From contig JABTUP010000013.1 of assembly GCA_015075325.1 (NCBI GenBank), positions 1 through 64,000 of the forward strand: a stretch of 64,000 nt of DNA, in the 5' to 3' direction. Numbering within the stretch: position 1 is the first letter of the stretch; each line of letters starts with the position of its first letter. Shown piece after piece: positions 54,361-61,861 of this stretch. This DNA is from Flavobacteriales bacterium. Its GTDB lineage: Bacteria; Bacteroidota; Bacteroidia; Flavobacteriales_E; Vicingaceae. Below the pieces are notes generated by a model. The model worked only from the letters and a program-made list of their open reading frames with translations. It did not search any database and had not been told where the DNA came from. The translations under genes and the position numbers were made by a program.

Positions 54361-54432
54361 TATCAGAACAAAGTAAAATTAAACTTGTTTAATTCTGATA
54401 TATGTTTTAGATTTGTGATAGATATATCAGAA
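54361..54432. promoter_or_regulatory. Three TATCAGAA repeats at 32-bp spacing (operator candidates)
   Basis: TATCAGAA occurs at 54361-54368, inverted (TTCTGATA) at 54393-54400, and again direct at 54425-54432. The starts are exactly 32 bases apart, about three helical turns. The array lies in the divergent gap between the XRE gene and the ATPase ATG at 54460. Confidence 0.6.
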
Positions 54433-54459
54433 AAAGCATTAAAAAATATTTTTCAACAC

Positions 54460-56100
54460 ATGGCAGCAAGAAAACTAAATACAAGCAATCCCGAAAGTTT
54501 GGAATACACCAACGACATCCTAAAACAAACCGTGCTAGGTGGCATCAAACTAGAAGGCTTAGACAGAATGCGAGTAACCCTAAAAGTAGAACTAACAGAC
54601 AGCAGCCGACCACCCGTAAGGCACAACCTAGACCTATACAACGACAGCCAATTAGAAAAATTTATCCGCAAAATAGCCGAGAAATTAGAAATAGGCACAA
54701 GCGTAATAGCAGCAAGTTTAAGCGAATTAACCGAACAACTAGAAAAATACCGACTAGACGAAATCAAACACCAGCAAAACACCGCTAACGAAATCAAGCA
54801 CCTAACCGAGCAAGAAAAAACCGAAGCCAAAGAAAACCTAAAAGAACCCAATCTATTAGAAACAACAGCAAAGGACTTACAAAACACAGGCATACAAGGA
54901 GAAGAAAAAAACGCATTGATACTGTTGCTAGCCATGACCTCACGCAAAATGAAAGACCCCTTAAGCGTAATCTGTTTAGCCAAAAGCGGAGTAGGCAAAA
55001 GTTATTTAATGGAAAAAGTAGCACAATGCATACCATCAGAAGAAGCCAAAGAACACACCCAATTTAGCGGAAACAGTTTTTACTACTTCAAACGAGAAGA
55101 AATAAAAGGAACGGTTTTTTTAATCGAAGACCTAGACGGAGCACAAGCCGTAATGTTCCCCATCAGAGAACTACAAACCAAAAAACGGATAAGCAAAACC
55201 GTAACCATCAAAGACAAAAGCGGACAAATGCGAACCATTACCCTAATCGTAGAAGGACCAGTAAGCGTAATAGGCTGCACCACCAAAGAAAAAATATACG
55301 AAGACAACGCCAACAGAGCCATACTCATTTACCTAGACGGCAGCAAAGAACAAGACGAACGTATCATGAACTATCAAAAAAACTTACGAGCCAACCTTAT
55401 TGACACCCACACCGAAAAACAACTCCAAGAAAAACTACAAAACATGCAACGAGTACTAGAACCAGTAAAAGTAGTAAACCCTTACGCACCACTAATCAAT
55501 ATCCCAGAAGAAGACTTTAAACCAAGAAGAACCTTACCGCTATTACTCGGATTTATAGAAACCATTACCTTTTACCACCAATACCAACGCCCACAACAAG
55601 CAGACGAAACAACAGGAGAAATTTACATAGAAGTACACCCCACAGATGTAGAAGCAGCCTTTAAACTCATGCAAGATGTTTTGTTTAGAAAAGCAGACGA
55701 ACTAAGCGGAGCAGCAAGAGAATTTTACCAATACATCAGCCATAAAGAGCGAAAATTTACCGACCCAAAACACAACAACGGCAAAGGCTTTTATGCAAGA
55801 AATGTACGAGAAGAAACACGAGTACACCCAAGAACCTTGAACCGCTATTTAAACGAATTAGCAGAATACGGCTTAATCCAAATAACAGGAGGCAACAAAA
55901 ATACCACAGGCTACAGCTACAAATTAGTAGAAAACAGAAGCTATGAAGCATTACAAAAAAGCATAGATACACAAATAGAAAAAGTAGTAAAAGAAGTCTG
56001 GAAAGTTCATACAGAGCGAAGCCGAAACACCAATGAACAAAAGAAACCAAAAAAAGTAAGTAGGACGAGTAAGACAGTAGTAGGACAGTTAAGCGATTGA
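54460..56100 (+). CDS. AAA-type ATPase of a putative mobile element
   Basis: The ATG at 54460 (MAARKLNTSNPESLEY) is chosen over a TTG at 54385 that lies in the repeat array. The 546-residue protein has an N-terminal region with a coiled coil (about 75-135), a P-loop ATPase (Walker A AKSGVGKSYL, Walker B VFLIEDLDG, then VIGCTTKEKIYEDNANRAI) and a C-terminal winged helix (YARNVREETRVHPRTLNRYLNELAEYGLI). It could be a DNA-remodelling or replication-initiator ATPase, like those linked to primases in Bacteroidota elements. It overlaps the open frame of the first recombinase. The coding strand is strongly T-poor. Confidence 0.75.
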   Translation: MAARKLNTSNPESLEYTNDILKQTVLGGIKLEGLDRMRVTLKVELTDSSRPPVRHNLDLYNDSQLEKFIRKIAEKLEIGTSVIAASLSELTEQLEKYRLDEIKHQQNTANEIKHLTEQEKTEAKENLKEPNLLETTAKDLQNTGIQGEEKNALILLLAMTSRKMKDPLSVICLAKSGVGKSYLMEKVAQCIPSEEAKEHTQFSGNSFYYFKREEIKGTVFLIEDLDGAQAVMFPIRELQTKKRISKTVTIKDKSGQMRTITLIVEGPVSVIGCTTKEKIYEDNANRAILIYLDGSKEQDERIMNYQKNLRANLIDTHTEKQLQEKLQNMQRVLEPVKVVNPYAPLINIPEEDFKPRRTLPLLLGFIETITFYHQYQRPQQADETTGEIYIEVHPTDVEAAFKLMQDVLFRKADELSGAAREFYQYISHKERKFTDPKHNNGKGFYARNVREETRVHPRTLNRYLNELAEYGLIQITGGNKNTTGYSYKLVENRSYEALQKSIDTQIEKVVKEVWKVHTERSRNTNEQKKPKKVSRTSKTVVGQLSD

Positions 56101-56168
56101 CTTACCTAACCAACAGAAAAACAACAACTAAAAACCAGTCAGACAGTACTTTTAAAAAACGTAAGCGG

Positions 56169-57182
56169 ATGAAAAATTTACCCATCAAATCAGAGAACTT
56201 CCAGTACGTAGAAAAGAGCTTTAAAGAGTGGTTAGATATCTTGGGCTATGCATCAAGTACCATTTACGGTTTACCCCTGCACATTAGAGAACTGTTTCAC
56301 TGGTTAGAGCAGCAGGGCTGCACCCAAATAAAACAACTTACAGTACCCTTGATAAAAGAATACTACGAACAATTAAAAACAAGAAGCAACCAACGCAGAG
56401 GAGGAGGGCTAAGCAATGCCTATTTAAACAAGCATTTACAAGCCCTATACAAGTTCACAGAATATTTACGCCAAAGCGGAAGATTAATATTACCCTACCT
56501 AAACATCGAATGGGAAACAGACGACACCAAAACCATTCATTGGCTTACACAAGAAGAAATCAAAGAATTGTACAACGTAACACACGGTTACAACGAGAAC
56601 ACCAACATAGAACCCTTTAACGCAAGAGACCGAGCCATATTAACCATATTCTACGGATGCGGACTAAGAAGAAACGAAGGCTATCATTTAGATCTAAGCG
56701 ACATAAACTTTGACCGCCAAATATTACACGTAAGAAAAGGAAAAGCCTACAAAGAAAGATTTGTACCGTTCAACAAAACCAACAGCCAATACTTACAAGA
56801 ATATCTATATGATGCACGACCACAACTAGTAAAAGACGGAAAACAAAATGCCTTTTTCATTAGTCAAAGAGGAGTGAGGATGCAAACACAAACAATGGCA
56901 CTTCGACTAAAACTATTACAACAAAGGAGCAATAACTTAGAACTCCAACAAAAAGACGTAAGACTTCATGTATTACGCCATAGCATAGCAACACATCTGT
57001 TACAAAACGGAATGAGTTTAGAAAAAATCGGCAGGTTTTTAGGACACGCATCCTTAGAAAGTACACAAGTTTACACGCATTTAGTAGAAAGTGAAATTAA
57101 TGGAACAGAGCCACTACCAACACAACCATACAGAAATATCCCCAAATATGATTACATAAAATTACATGAAGATGAGCATTAA
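56169..57182 (+). CDS. Tyrosine recombinase, apparently intact
   Basis: The ATG at 56169 (MKNLPIKSENFQYVEKSF) is preferred; an in-frame TTG at 56097 would overlap the ATPase stop. The 337-residue enzyme has a SAM-like N-terminal core-binding domain (about 10-105) and a catalytic domain with all key residues: Arg in YGCGLRRNEG, Lys in VRKGKAYKER, HVLRHSIATHLL (His-x-x-Arg), LGHASLESTQVYTHL (His and the nucleophile Tyr). It is XerC/D-like. The last 17 bases overlap the second recombinase gene. Confidence 0.92.
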   Translation: MKNLPIKSENFQYVEKSFKEWLDILGYASSTIYGLPLHIRELFHWLEQQGCTQIKQLTVPLIKEYYEQLKTRSNQRRGGGLSNAYLNKHLQALYKFTEYLRQSGRLILPYLNIEWETDDTKTIHWLTQEEIKELYNVTHGYNENTNIEPFNARDRAILTIFYGCGLRRNEGYHLDLSDINFDRQILHVRKGKAYKERFVPFNKTNSQYLQEYLYDARPQLVKDGKQNAFFISQRGVRMQTQTMALRLKLLQQRSNNLELQQKDVRLHVLRHSIATHLLQNGMSLEKIGRFLGHASLESTQVYTHLVESEINGTEPLPTQPYRNIPKYDYIKLHEDEH

Positions 57183-58191
57183 ACTAGGAAAAACAAGAGA
57201 CAGCAGAACACGGAAACAAGCAGTAAAAGCGATAAATGTAGCAGAAGCAGAAAATTTACTACAAGAGCTGAAGAACCAACAAGAATTTACCCAATACTTA
57301 TTGCTCAAAGGCTACAGTACAACCACCACCAAACGCTATGTAAAAGATGTAGAAATATTCATCAAATGGGCAGAAAAAGAAAACGTACAAATAAAGCAAG
57401 TCAGTTACTCCGATGTATTGCACTACATACAAGGCAAACGAGAACACGTAAAACAAAGAACCATAAGCACCACAGTAAACAGCATCAAACATTACTTTAA
57501 CTTTTTAGCCATTACCGACCAAACCATAGAAAACCCAACCACACAAATACAAATCAAAGGCGTAAAAAGAAAAACACTTTACCATATTTTAAGCAAACAA
57601 GAACTAGAAAGCCTGTACAACAACTTTGAATTACCAGAAGAAAACAGTAAATACAAAAATCAAAACTGGTTTAAAACAAGTGTACTAACAAGCAAACGCA
57701 ACAAAGTAATCTTAGGATTGATTATTTATCAAGGCTTAGGAAGTACAGAACTTGGGCAATTAACAGAAAAAGACATCAAACTAAGAGACGGCAAAATCTA
57801 TATAGCAGGAACACGAAAAAGCAATGAACGAGAAATGAAACTAGAAGCACACCAAGTTTTAGACATCATGGAATACACTTTAAAAACAAGGCAAGAAATA
57901 TTAAAACTAAATAACAAGCAAAGCGAAATGCTTTTTGTTAGTGCTGGAGAAAGTGAACACTTTAGAAGCATCATTAATAAATTAATCAAGAAGTTGAATA
58001 AACAAAGCAGTAAAGTAACATCAGTATTACAAATCCGAACAAGTGTAATCACACATTGGTTAAAACTCCATAACCTTAGACAAGTTCAGTACATGGCAGG
58101 GCATCGTTACGTAAGTTCAACAGAAGCCTATTTTGTGAATGATTTAGACGATTTACAAGAAGACATAACCAAGTTCCACCCGATAGGATAA
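57166..58191 (+). CDS. Tyrosine-recombinase-like protein missing catalytic residues
   Basis: The 341-residue protein shows the same fold: a core-binding domain (about 30-125, LLLKGYSTTTTKRYVKDVEIFIKWA) and a catalytic-like domain. However the first catalytic Arg is gone (IYQGLGSTELGQL instead of GLRxxEL), and the His-x-x-Arg box reads LQIRTSVITHWL, keeping Arg but not His. AGHRYVSSTEAYF keeps the late His and the Tyr. It may be a partly inactive partner in a heteromeric recombinase with the preceding protein. The ATG at 57166 overlaps that gene by 17 bases. Confidence 0.88.
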   Translation: MKMSIKLGKTRDSRTRKQAVKAINVAEAENLLQELKNQQEFTQYLLLKGYSTTTTKRYVKDVEIFIKWAEKENVQIKQVSYSDVLHYIQGKREHVKQRTISTTVNSIKHYFNFLAITDQTIENPTTQIQIKGVKRKTLYHILSKQELESLYNNFELPEENSKYKNQNWFKTSVLTSKRNKVILGLIIYQGLGSTELGQLTEKDIKLRDGKIYIAGTRKSNEREMKLEAHQVLDIMEYTLKTRQEILKLNNKQSEMLFVSAGESEHFRSIINKLIKKLNKQSSKVTSVLQIRTSVITHWLKLHNLRQVQYMAGHRYVSSTEAYFVNDLDDLQEDITKFHPIG

Positions 58192-58227
58192 AAGACCAAC
58201 CCTAAAGCCACACAAAATAAAATCTTC

Positions 58228-58245
58228 CCCCGAAAACTATCGGGG
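58228..58245. terminator. Hairpin after the recombinase operon
   Basis: CCCCGA and TCGGGG pair over a 6-base loop, 37 bases after the recombinase 2 stop. No T run is present, so the role as a terminator is uncertain; the sequence is also a common repeat type. Confidence 0.4.
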
Positions 58246-58330
58246 TTGCACAATCTTTTATTTTGTTCCCCAGCCAACACTTCTGTAACTTTTTTTGTAA
58301 AATAAATCATGCTTTTTGTAGGCAAACACA

Positions 58331-58394
58331 AAAGCAACACATTGCTTTACATATTGTCATTGAAAAAATGAACAATTATTACAAGCAATAAGTT
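58331..58394 (-). repeat. Inverted repeat, left copy, bounding a 1.3-kb segment
   Basis: The reverse complement of this stretch aligns with 59,590-59,650 over about 60 bases with a 4-base gap and a minority of mismatches. Shared blocks include AACTTATTG, ATTGTTCAT, AATGACAATA and AATGTGTT. Confidence 0.75.
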
Positions 58395-58440
58395 GCCCGA
58401 CCCACCAAACAAAAAGACACGCCAAAAAAAGTTACCCAAA

Positions 58441-58534
58441 GCTAAGTAACATAATACACTTTATAAGAGCAGCCACACTAAGCCAAACACGAAAAACCGA
58501 AGCTGTCATTATAAAGGGTACTATGTTAAATAGC
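58441..58534. repeat. Imperfect 26-bp-arm hairpin, left copy
   Basis: The arms (58441-58466 and 58509-58534) pair at 22 of 26 positions, enclosing 42 bases. The right arm ends TATGTTAAATAGC, which recurs at 59,544-59,556. Confidence 0.7.
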
Positions 58535-58645
58535 CACGAATCCGCCCTAACCAAAGGGCAAAAGGATTTACCCTTTCAAACCCTTTTCGGGCAACTTATT
58601 TTACCCATTGCCCCGCACAAATAAGTTGCAAGGTATTTTTATCTA

Positions 58646-58668
58646 TTGGGGAATCTTCCATTCCCCAA
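58646..58668. repeat. Perfect 9-bp hairpin
   Basis: TTGGGGAAT and ATTCCCCAA pair over a 5-base loop. Confidence 0.6.
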
Positions 58669-58685
58669 ACCCCTTTGGATGCTCA

Positions 58686-58742
58686 TTTTTATTGATAGAT
58701 ACGCACAGAGCCACCGCACAACCAAATATCAATCAATAAAAA
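58686..58742. repeat. 16-bp-arm hairpin upstream of unknown gene
   Basis: The arms at 58686-58701 and 58727-58742 pair at 15 of 16 positions with a 25-base loop, about 105 bases before the next ATG. Confidence 0.6.
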
Positions 58743-58848
58743 TCGAGCTCTAAGTCTATCTCAAAAAATATTTAGAAAAACACTTTACTTTTCTGCAACT
58801 TTATGTTACTTTATGATATAACATTAATAACTTAAGAAAAATAGAATT

Positions 58849-59343
58849 ATGAAAAATCAAAAAGTACAAACATTTAGAGGGAAATACATACTCCCTTTTG
58901 GAAAACCTACCGTTATTGTAACAGGATGGGAAACAGAAACAGATTTTTATTGTGAACGTTTTGTAATGTTCGAAAAAAGAGACGGAAATATGGCTTATAG
59001 AGGAATCTGTACACATATTAGTAAAGCTGATTACAATACTGTTTACAGTCCAGAAAACGAAGAAAAAGCATTGTTAGATTTTATGAAACAGGAAGGGGGA
59101 ACTTTGGCAGAATCTGATATTTTTAGCATTATCGTTGAAATGATGGGAGAAGTAGGAAACTGGGAACGAGCTGTAAATACGGACATCCGTTTGTTACCTA
59201 CTCAAAGACTTGCAGACTTGGTTTATCTTCACCGAAAGTTTCCAACCAACTTAAACTGGTTGGAGCAAAATACTCAATCGTCAATGTTGAAAGAGCTTAT
59301 AACTCTTGCAAAAAGATTTACAGCAGGAGAAAATAGGTATTAA
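58849..59343 (+). CDS. Unknown protein in inverted-repeat cassette
   Basis: The 164-residue soluble protein begins MKNQKVQTFRGKYILPFGKPTVIVTGWETETDFY and has no signal peptide. No family is recognised. The second half contains EMMGEVGNWERAVNTDIRLLPTQRLADLVYLHRKF. It is flanked by inverted repeats, and its TAA stop is the first base triplet of an attC-like hairpin (59341-59431). This position suggests a mobile cassette gene. Function unknown. Confidence 0.75.
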   Translation: MKNQKVQTFRGKYILPFGKPTVIVTGWETETDFYCERFVMFEKRDGNMAYRGICTHISKADYNTVYSPENEEKALLDFMKQEGGTLAESDIFSIIVEMMGEVGNWERAVNTDIRLLPTQRLADLVYLHRKFPTNLNWLEQNTQSSMLKELITLAKRFTAGENRY

Positions 59344-59431
59344 CGTTCCGAAAAGTGAAGTAAAAGAAGCGTTAGAATGTGCGGAAGTCTTTTGCTTCGC
59401 TTATCGGAATGAAACAACCGCAGGGCGTTAG
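59341..59431. repeat. attC-like imperfect hairpin after the unknown gene
   Basis: It starts TAACGTTCCG and ends GCAGGGCGTTAG. The inner arms TTCCGAAAAGTGAAGTAAAAG and CTTTTGCTTCGCTTATCGGAA pair with four mismatches. TAAC at one end and GGGCGTTA at the other are like integron attC sites, but the GTTRRRY core is imperfect (GTTAGTT). Confidence 0.4.
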
Positions 59432-59492
59432 TTTTTTAATACAAACAATCAACTGAAACAAAGTGAAAGTTACCGAGAGCGTAAGGTATGGG

Positions 59493-59556
59493 GCTATTTT
59501 ACATAATTGCCTTATGTGGCTTCTAGTTTACATAAGATGCGGTTATGTTAAATAGC
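59493..59556. repeat. Imperfect hairpin, right copy
   Basis: The arms 59493-59516 and 59531-59556 pair as GCTATTTTACATAA / TTATGTTAAATAGC-type sequence with small gaps. It resembles the left hairpin at 58441-58534 in inverted orientation, including AGAAGCCACA / AGCAGCCACA in the loop. Confidence 0.65.
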
Positions 59557-59589
59557 TTAGGTTTGTTTTATCTGAGCGAAAAGGCTTTT

Positions 59590-59650
59590 TAACTTATTGA
59601 TTGTAGTGATTGTTCATGTAATGACAATACGAAAAGAAATGTGTTAAAAT
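59590..59650 (+). repeat. Inverted repeat, right copy, bounding a 1.3-kb segment
   Basis: This is the partner of 58,331-58,394 in opposite orientation. Together the two enclose the unknown gene at 58,849. Confidence 0.75.
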
Positions 59651-59740
59651 CAGTAGCGGAGAGTAAAACAAAAGAAGCGAAAGAGAGCGGAACAAAAAGC
59701 AATATTGAGGGGGCAAATGGCATTGCTTTTTGTGAGGAAA

Positions 59741-60026
59741 AAATAAAAAGCAAGGTGGGTGTTGTTGTCAGACAAATAAAAAAAGCAAGGTGGGCGTTTT
59801 GGTGTTACCAAAATAAAAAAATCATAAAAAAAATACCTAAACGAACGGAGTATATAACATCGTTCGCCACATGTCAGAACTGACAGTATTTTTACCCCTT
59901 AAAATCTTCTGTACACATTGTTATTATTGACTTAACAGTCTGTCTTTTAAAAAAAATCAAAAAAACACCCTTTTTTGACTGTAAAAAATCAAAAAATCAT
60001 GAAAAAAATAAAAAGCAAGGTGGGCG
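59741..60026 (+). repeat. Three copies of AATAAAAAGCAAGGTGGG
   Basis: Copies are at 59741-59760, 59774-59795 (two extra A) and 60006-60026, each preceded by an A-rich stretch and followed by YG. All are in the same orientation. Confidence 0.6.
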
Positions 60027-60114
60027 ATGGTGTGGCACAATAAAAAAAACATGGTATTTTTTTATCAAACTTACTAAGGTCGAGTCAATAAAAAGTGTAT
60101 TTTTAAATACTCAA

Positions 60115-60732
60115 ATGGGTTGCCAAAAACTTACATATTACGAGAGTAAAACTACTTTAGGCGAAAACTGGAAAATTTTTGCAAGTGGGATAGAAAAAAC
60201 TGCAAGTAGTTCTATTTTTTGCAAAGATTATTATGCGTCTGGAATCTTAAAGTCGGAGCAAAATTTCAAAAAGGGGAAACAGCATGGAACAAATAAATAT
60301 TATCATTATAGTGGTAATTTGTTACTTGACGCCTCTGTGGAAGAAGGTGTAACTATATTCTTTGAGGAATTTGATAGTTTAGGAAATTGGATCGATGAAT
60401 ATCGATGGATAGATGTTATAATTGAAGATACTGTTAGTTTTGGTAAAGATTATCAAGTAACAATAGATTTAAAAGGACCAAAAGTAAACCTTGAAGATAG
60501 TGTCTTATGTTTTTTTTCAATTCATGATTCAGAAACAAATGAGATGATTAATGATAAATTTATTAGAACTATAAAAGGAAATAGATTTTCAATTACCTTT
60601 GAAACAAAGAAGATAGGGAAATTTACATACACTGGAATGATTGTCACAAACCTAAATAATAATAAAAAGAAGGAGCATAAAATTCCTAATGGAACTTTTT
60701 ATATTCTAAATAGTGAACCTAAAATTCTATAG
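60115..60732 (+). CDS. Chimeric protein: RHS-derived leader fused to MORN-type domain
   Basis: The first 40-odd residues (MGCQKLTYYESKTTLGENWK, GIEKTASSSIFCKDYY) are the short linker found inside Bacteroidota RHS proteins just before YYPFG. At CKDYY the text switches to MORN-repeat sequence (ASGILKSEQNFKKGKQHGT, YYHYSGNLLLDA). The remaining part (EFDSLGNWIDEYR, GKDYQVTIDLKGPK) parallels the C-terminal half of the MORN lipoprotein at 61,862. It has no signal peptide. It is probably a recombinational fusion of an RHS fragment with a MORN gene; whether it is expressed is unknown. Confidence 0.65.
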   Translation: MGCQKLTYYESKTTLGENWKIFASGIEKTASSSIFCKDYYASGILKSEQNFKKGKQHGTNKYYHYSGNLLLDASVEEGVTIFFEEFDSLGNWIDEYRWIDVIIEDTVSFGKDYQVTIDLKGPKVNLEDSVLCFFSIHDSETNEMINDKFIRTIKGNRFSITFETKKIGKFTYTGMIVTNLNNNKKKEHKIPNGTFYILNSEPKIL

Positions 60733-60750
60733 TAGAAGATAATAATTAGA

Positions 60751-61836
60751 ATGGATTTTAGCTCCAATTCATTATCAAAAAACAATCCGTTTGGTAGTAT
60801 TATGCCTAATTCTGACAATTTAGATGCTGGTGAATACACCTACGGAATGAATGGAATGATGCGTGATAATGAGGTAAAAAGCAACGGAAATTCTTACACC
60901 AGCTATTGGAGACAATACGACCCACGTTTAGGTAGATGGATGAGTGATGAACCTAAACCTGTAGCTTGGGAAAGTGGTTATGCTGCTTTTAGGAATAATC
61001 CTATTTATTTTTCCGACCCTAGTGGGGATTTTCCAAATGTTGGACAGATGGTAAAAAGTGTGGGTAATTTTTTCAAAAATATTGGACAAAAAATTGGCGA
61101 TGCTTTTAAAGGTAAAGAAGGAAAAGGAAAAGGAAATGCAGTAACTGGAGGAGATAAGTTTATAGGGCATGATGGTGGTACATTTGACACTTTTGAAATT
61201 GTTGCTGAAAAACCTGAGTCAAGTTCGTCAAGTAAAGGTGTTGGAAATATTTCAATATCAGGAATTATATCAAACCAAATTCAAATTGTAAGTACGGTGT
61301 TAAGATTCTTAGATCCACCAATGGGTAACACACCTATGGCAAAAGGAATGGATGGTGGTTATCAACTGATTGATAATTATGCAGGATTTCAAAATTATGT
61401 CGTACGAGGGAATCCATCAAATAATGTTGATGTAACTGGTCTTAGTGATGCATTTGGTTCTTTAGGTCAAAAGTGGTTTACCAACCCAAACAATCAATTT
61501 GGAGCATCAGGTGTTGAAACAGGGAGTCAATTACAATCAAAAATTACTGAAGTTACTCAAGGTGGTATAAGTATAATTGAAATTGTTAATGAGGTAAGTA
61601 TTAAAAACACAATGAATAAAGTTGCAAAACAACTTCATCATCAACGTAGCCCAGAAGAAATCAGGCAAGATGCTTTAAACCAAATGGGATTGTTTAGTGC
61701 TTACTTTAATGCTGTTGGTAATGTTGTAATACAACGAGCTAATAAAAAAACAGGTATCATGGAAGTTGAATTTTTTGAACCTGAAACAGCTAATTTCGAA
61801 AAATATAAAAATGTAGCAAGTTCTTATGAGCGTTAA
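60751..61836 (+). CDS. Orphan RHS tip protein 1
   Basis: The 361-residue protein starts at the RHS core junction: NNPFGSIMPNSDNLDAGEYTYGMNG, SYWRQYDPRLGRWMSDEPKP, NPIYFSDPSGD, with no YD repeats or signal peptide before it. The variable part (about 92-361) has a Lys/Gly linker, a long middle and a helical end (HHQRSPEEIRQDALNQMGLFSAYFN). No nuclease or other toxin motif was recognised. In RHS systems such tips are displaced toxin ends. The gene lies between two MORN-type genes. Confidence 0.75.
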   Translation: MDFSSNSLSKNNPFGSIMPNSDNLDAGEYTYGMNGMMRDNEVKSNGNSYTSYWRQYDPRLGRWMSDEPKPVAWESGYAAFRNNPIYFSDPSGDFPNVGQMVKSVGNFFKNIGQKIGDAFKGKEGKGKGNAVTGGDKFIGHDGGTFDTFEIVAEKPESSSSSKGVGNISISGIISNQIQIVSTVLRFLDPPMGNTPMAKGMDGGYQLIDNYAGFQNYVVRGNPSNNVDVTGLSDAFGSLGQKWFTNPNNQFGASGVETGSQLQSKITEVTQGGISIIEIVNEVSIKNTMNKVAKQLHHQRSPEEIRQDALNQMGLFSAYFNAVGNVVIQRANKKTGIMEVEFFEPETANFEKYKNVASSYER

Positions 61837-61861
61837 TCATATTTTTTTAAAAAAATTATCT

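Larger units (their letters stand above)
53730..58191. mobile_element. Putative mobile element: XRE, ATPase and two tyrosine recombinases
   Basis: Genes in order are: small protein and XRE regulator (minus), operator-like repeats, ATPase, recombinase 1, recombinase 2 (plus). The three plus-strand genes overlap or nearly overlap and have a distinct T-poor base use. The pattern recalls Tn554-type transposons (two tyrosine recombinases plus an accessory protein), but with an ATPase. Exact ends and att sites were not found; the coordinates given are just the gene span. Confidence 0.6.
58192..58848. other. Non-coding, hairpin-rich region between recombinase genes and unknown gene
   Basis: No credible gene lies here. 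It contains CCCCGA/TCGGGG (58228-58245), half of a long inverted repeat pair (58331-58394), a 26-bp-arm hairpin (58441-58534), TTGGGGAAT/ATTCCCCAA (58646-58668), and a 16-bp-arm hairpin TTTTTATTGATAGATA with its partner (58686-58742). Confidence 0.7.
59344..60114. other. Non-coding region with hairpins and GCAAGGTGGG repeats
   Basis: The region holds the attC-like hairpin, a second copy of the inverted hairpin, the right inverted repeat and three GCAAGGTGGG repeats. An 80-codon frame at 59,641-59,883 is low-complexity and spans two of the repeats, so it is not called as a gene. Confidence 0.65.

Noticed and set aside
54453..55328. Several antisense frames opposite the ATPase gene
   Set aside because: They are Ser/Leu/Phe-rich artefacts of the T-poor coding strand; no motifs or start signals are seen.
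48443..58191. tRNA-Arg as the attachment site of the recombinase element
   Set aside because: No copy of the tRNA 3' end was found downstream, and an RHS gene with its own operon lies between; the link is not supported.
59641..59883. Plus-strand frame of 80 codons
   Set aside because: It starts at GTG, is low-complexity and Lys-rich, and crosses two copies of the GCAAGGTGGG repeat; not supported as a gene.
59741..60026. CRISPR array
   Set aside because: The three repeats have irregular spacing, there are no matching spacers, and no cas genes are in the window.
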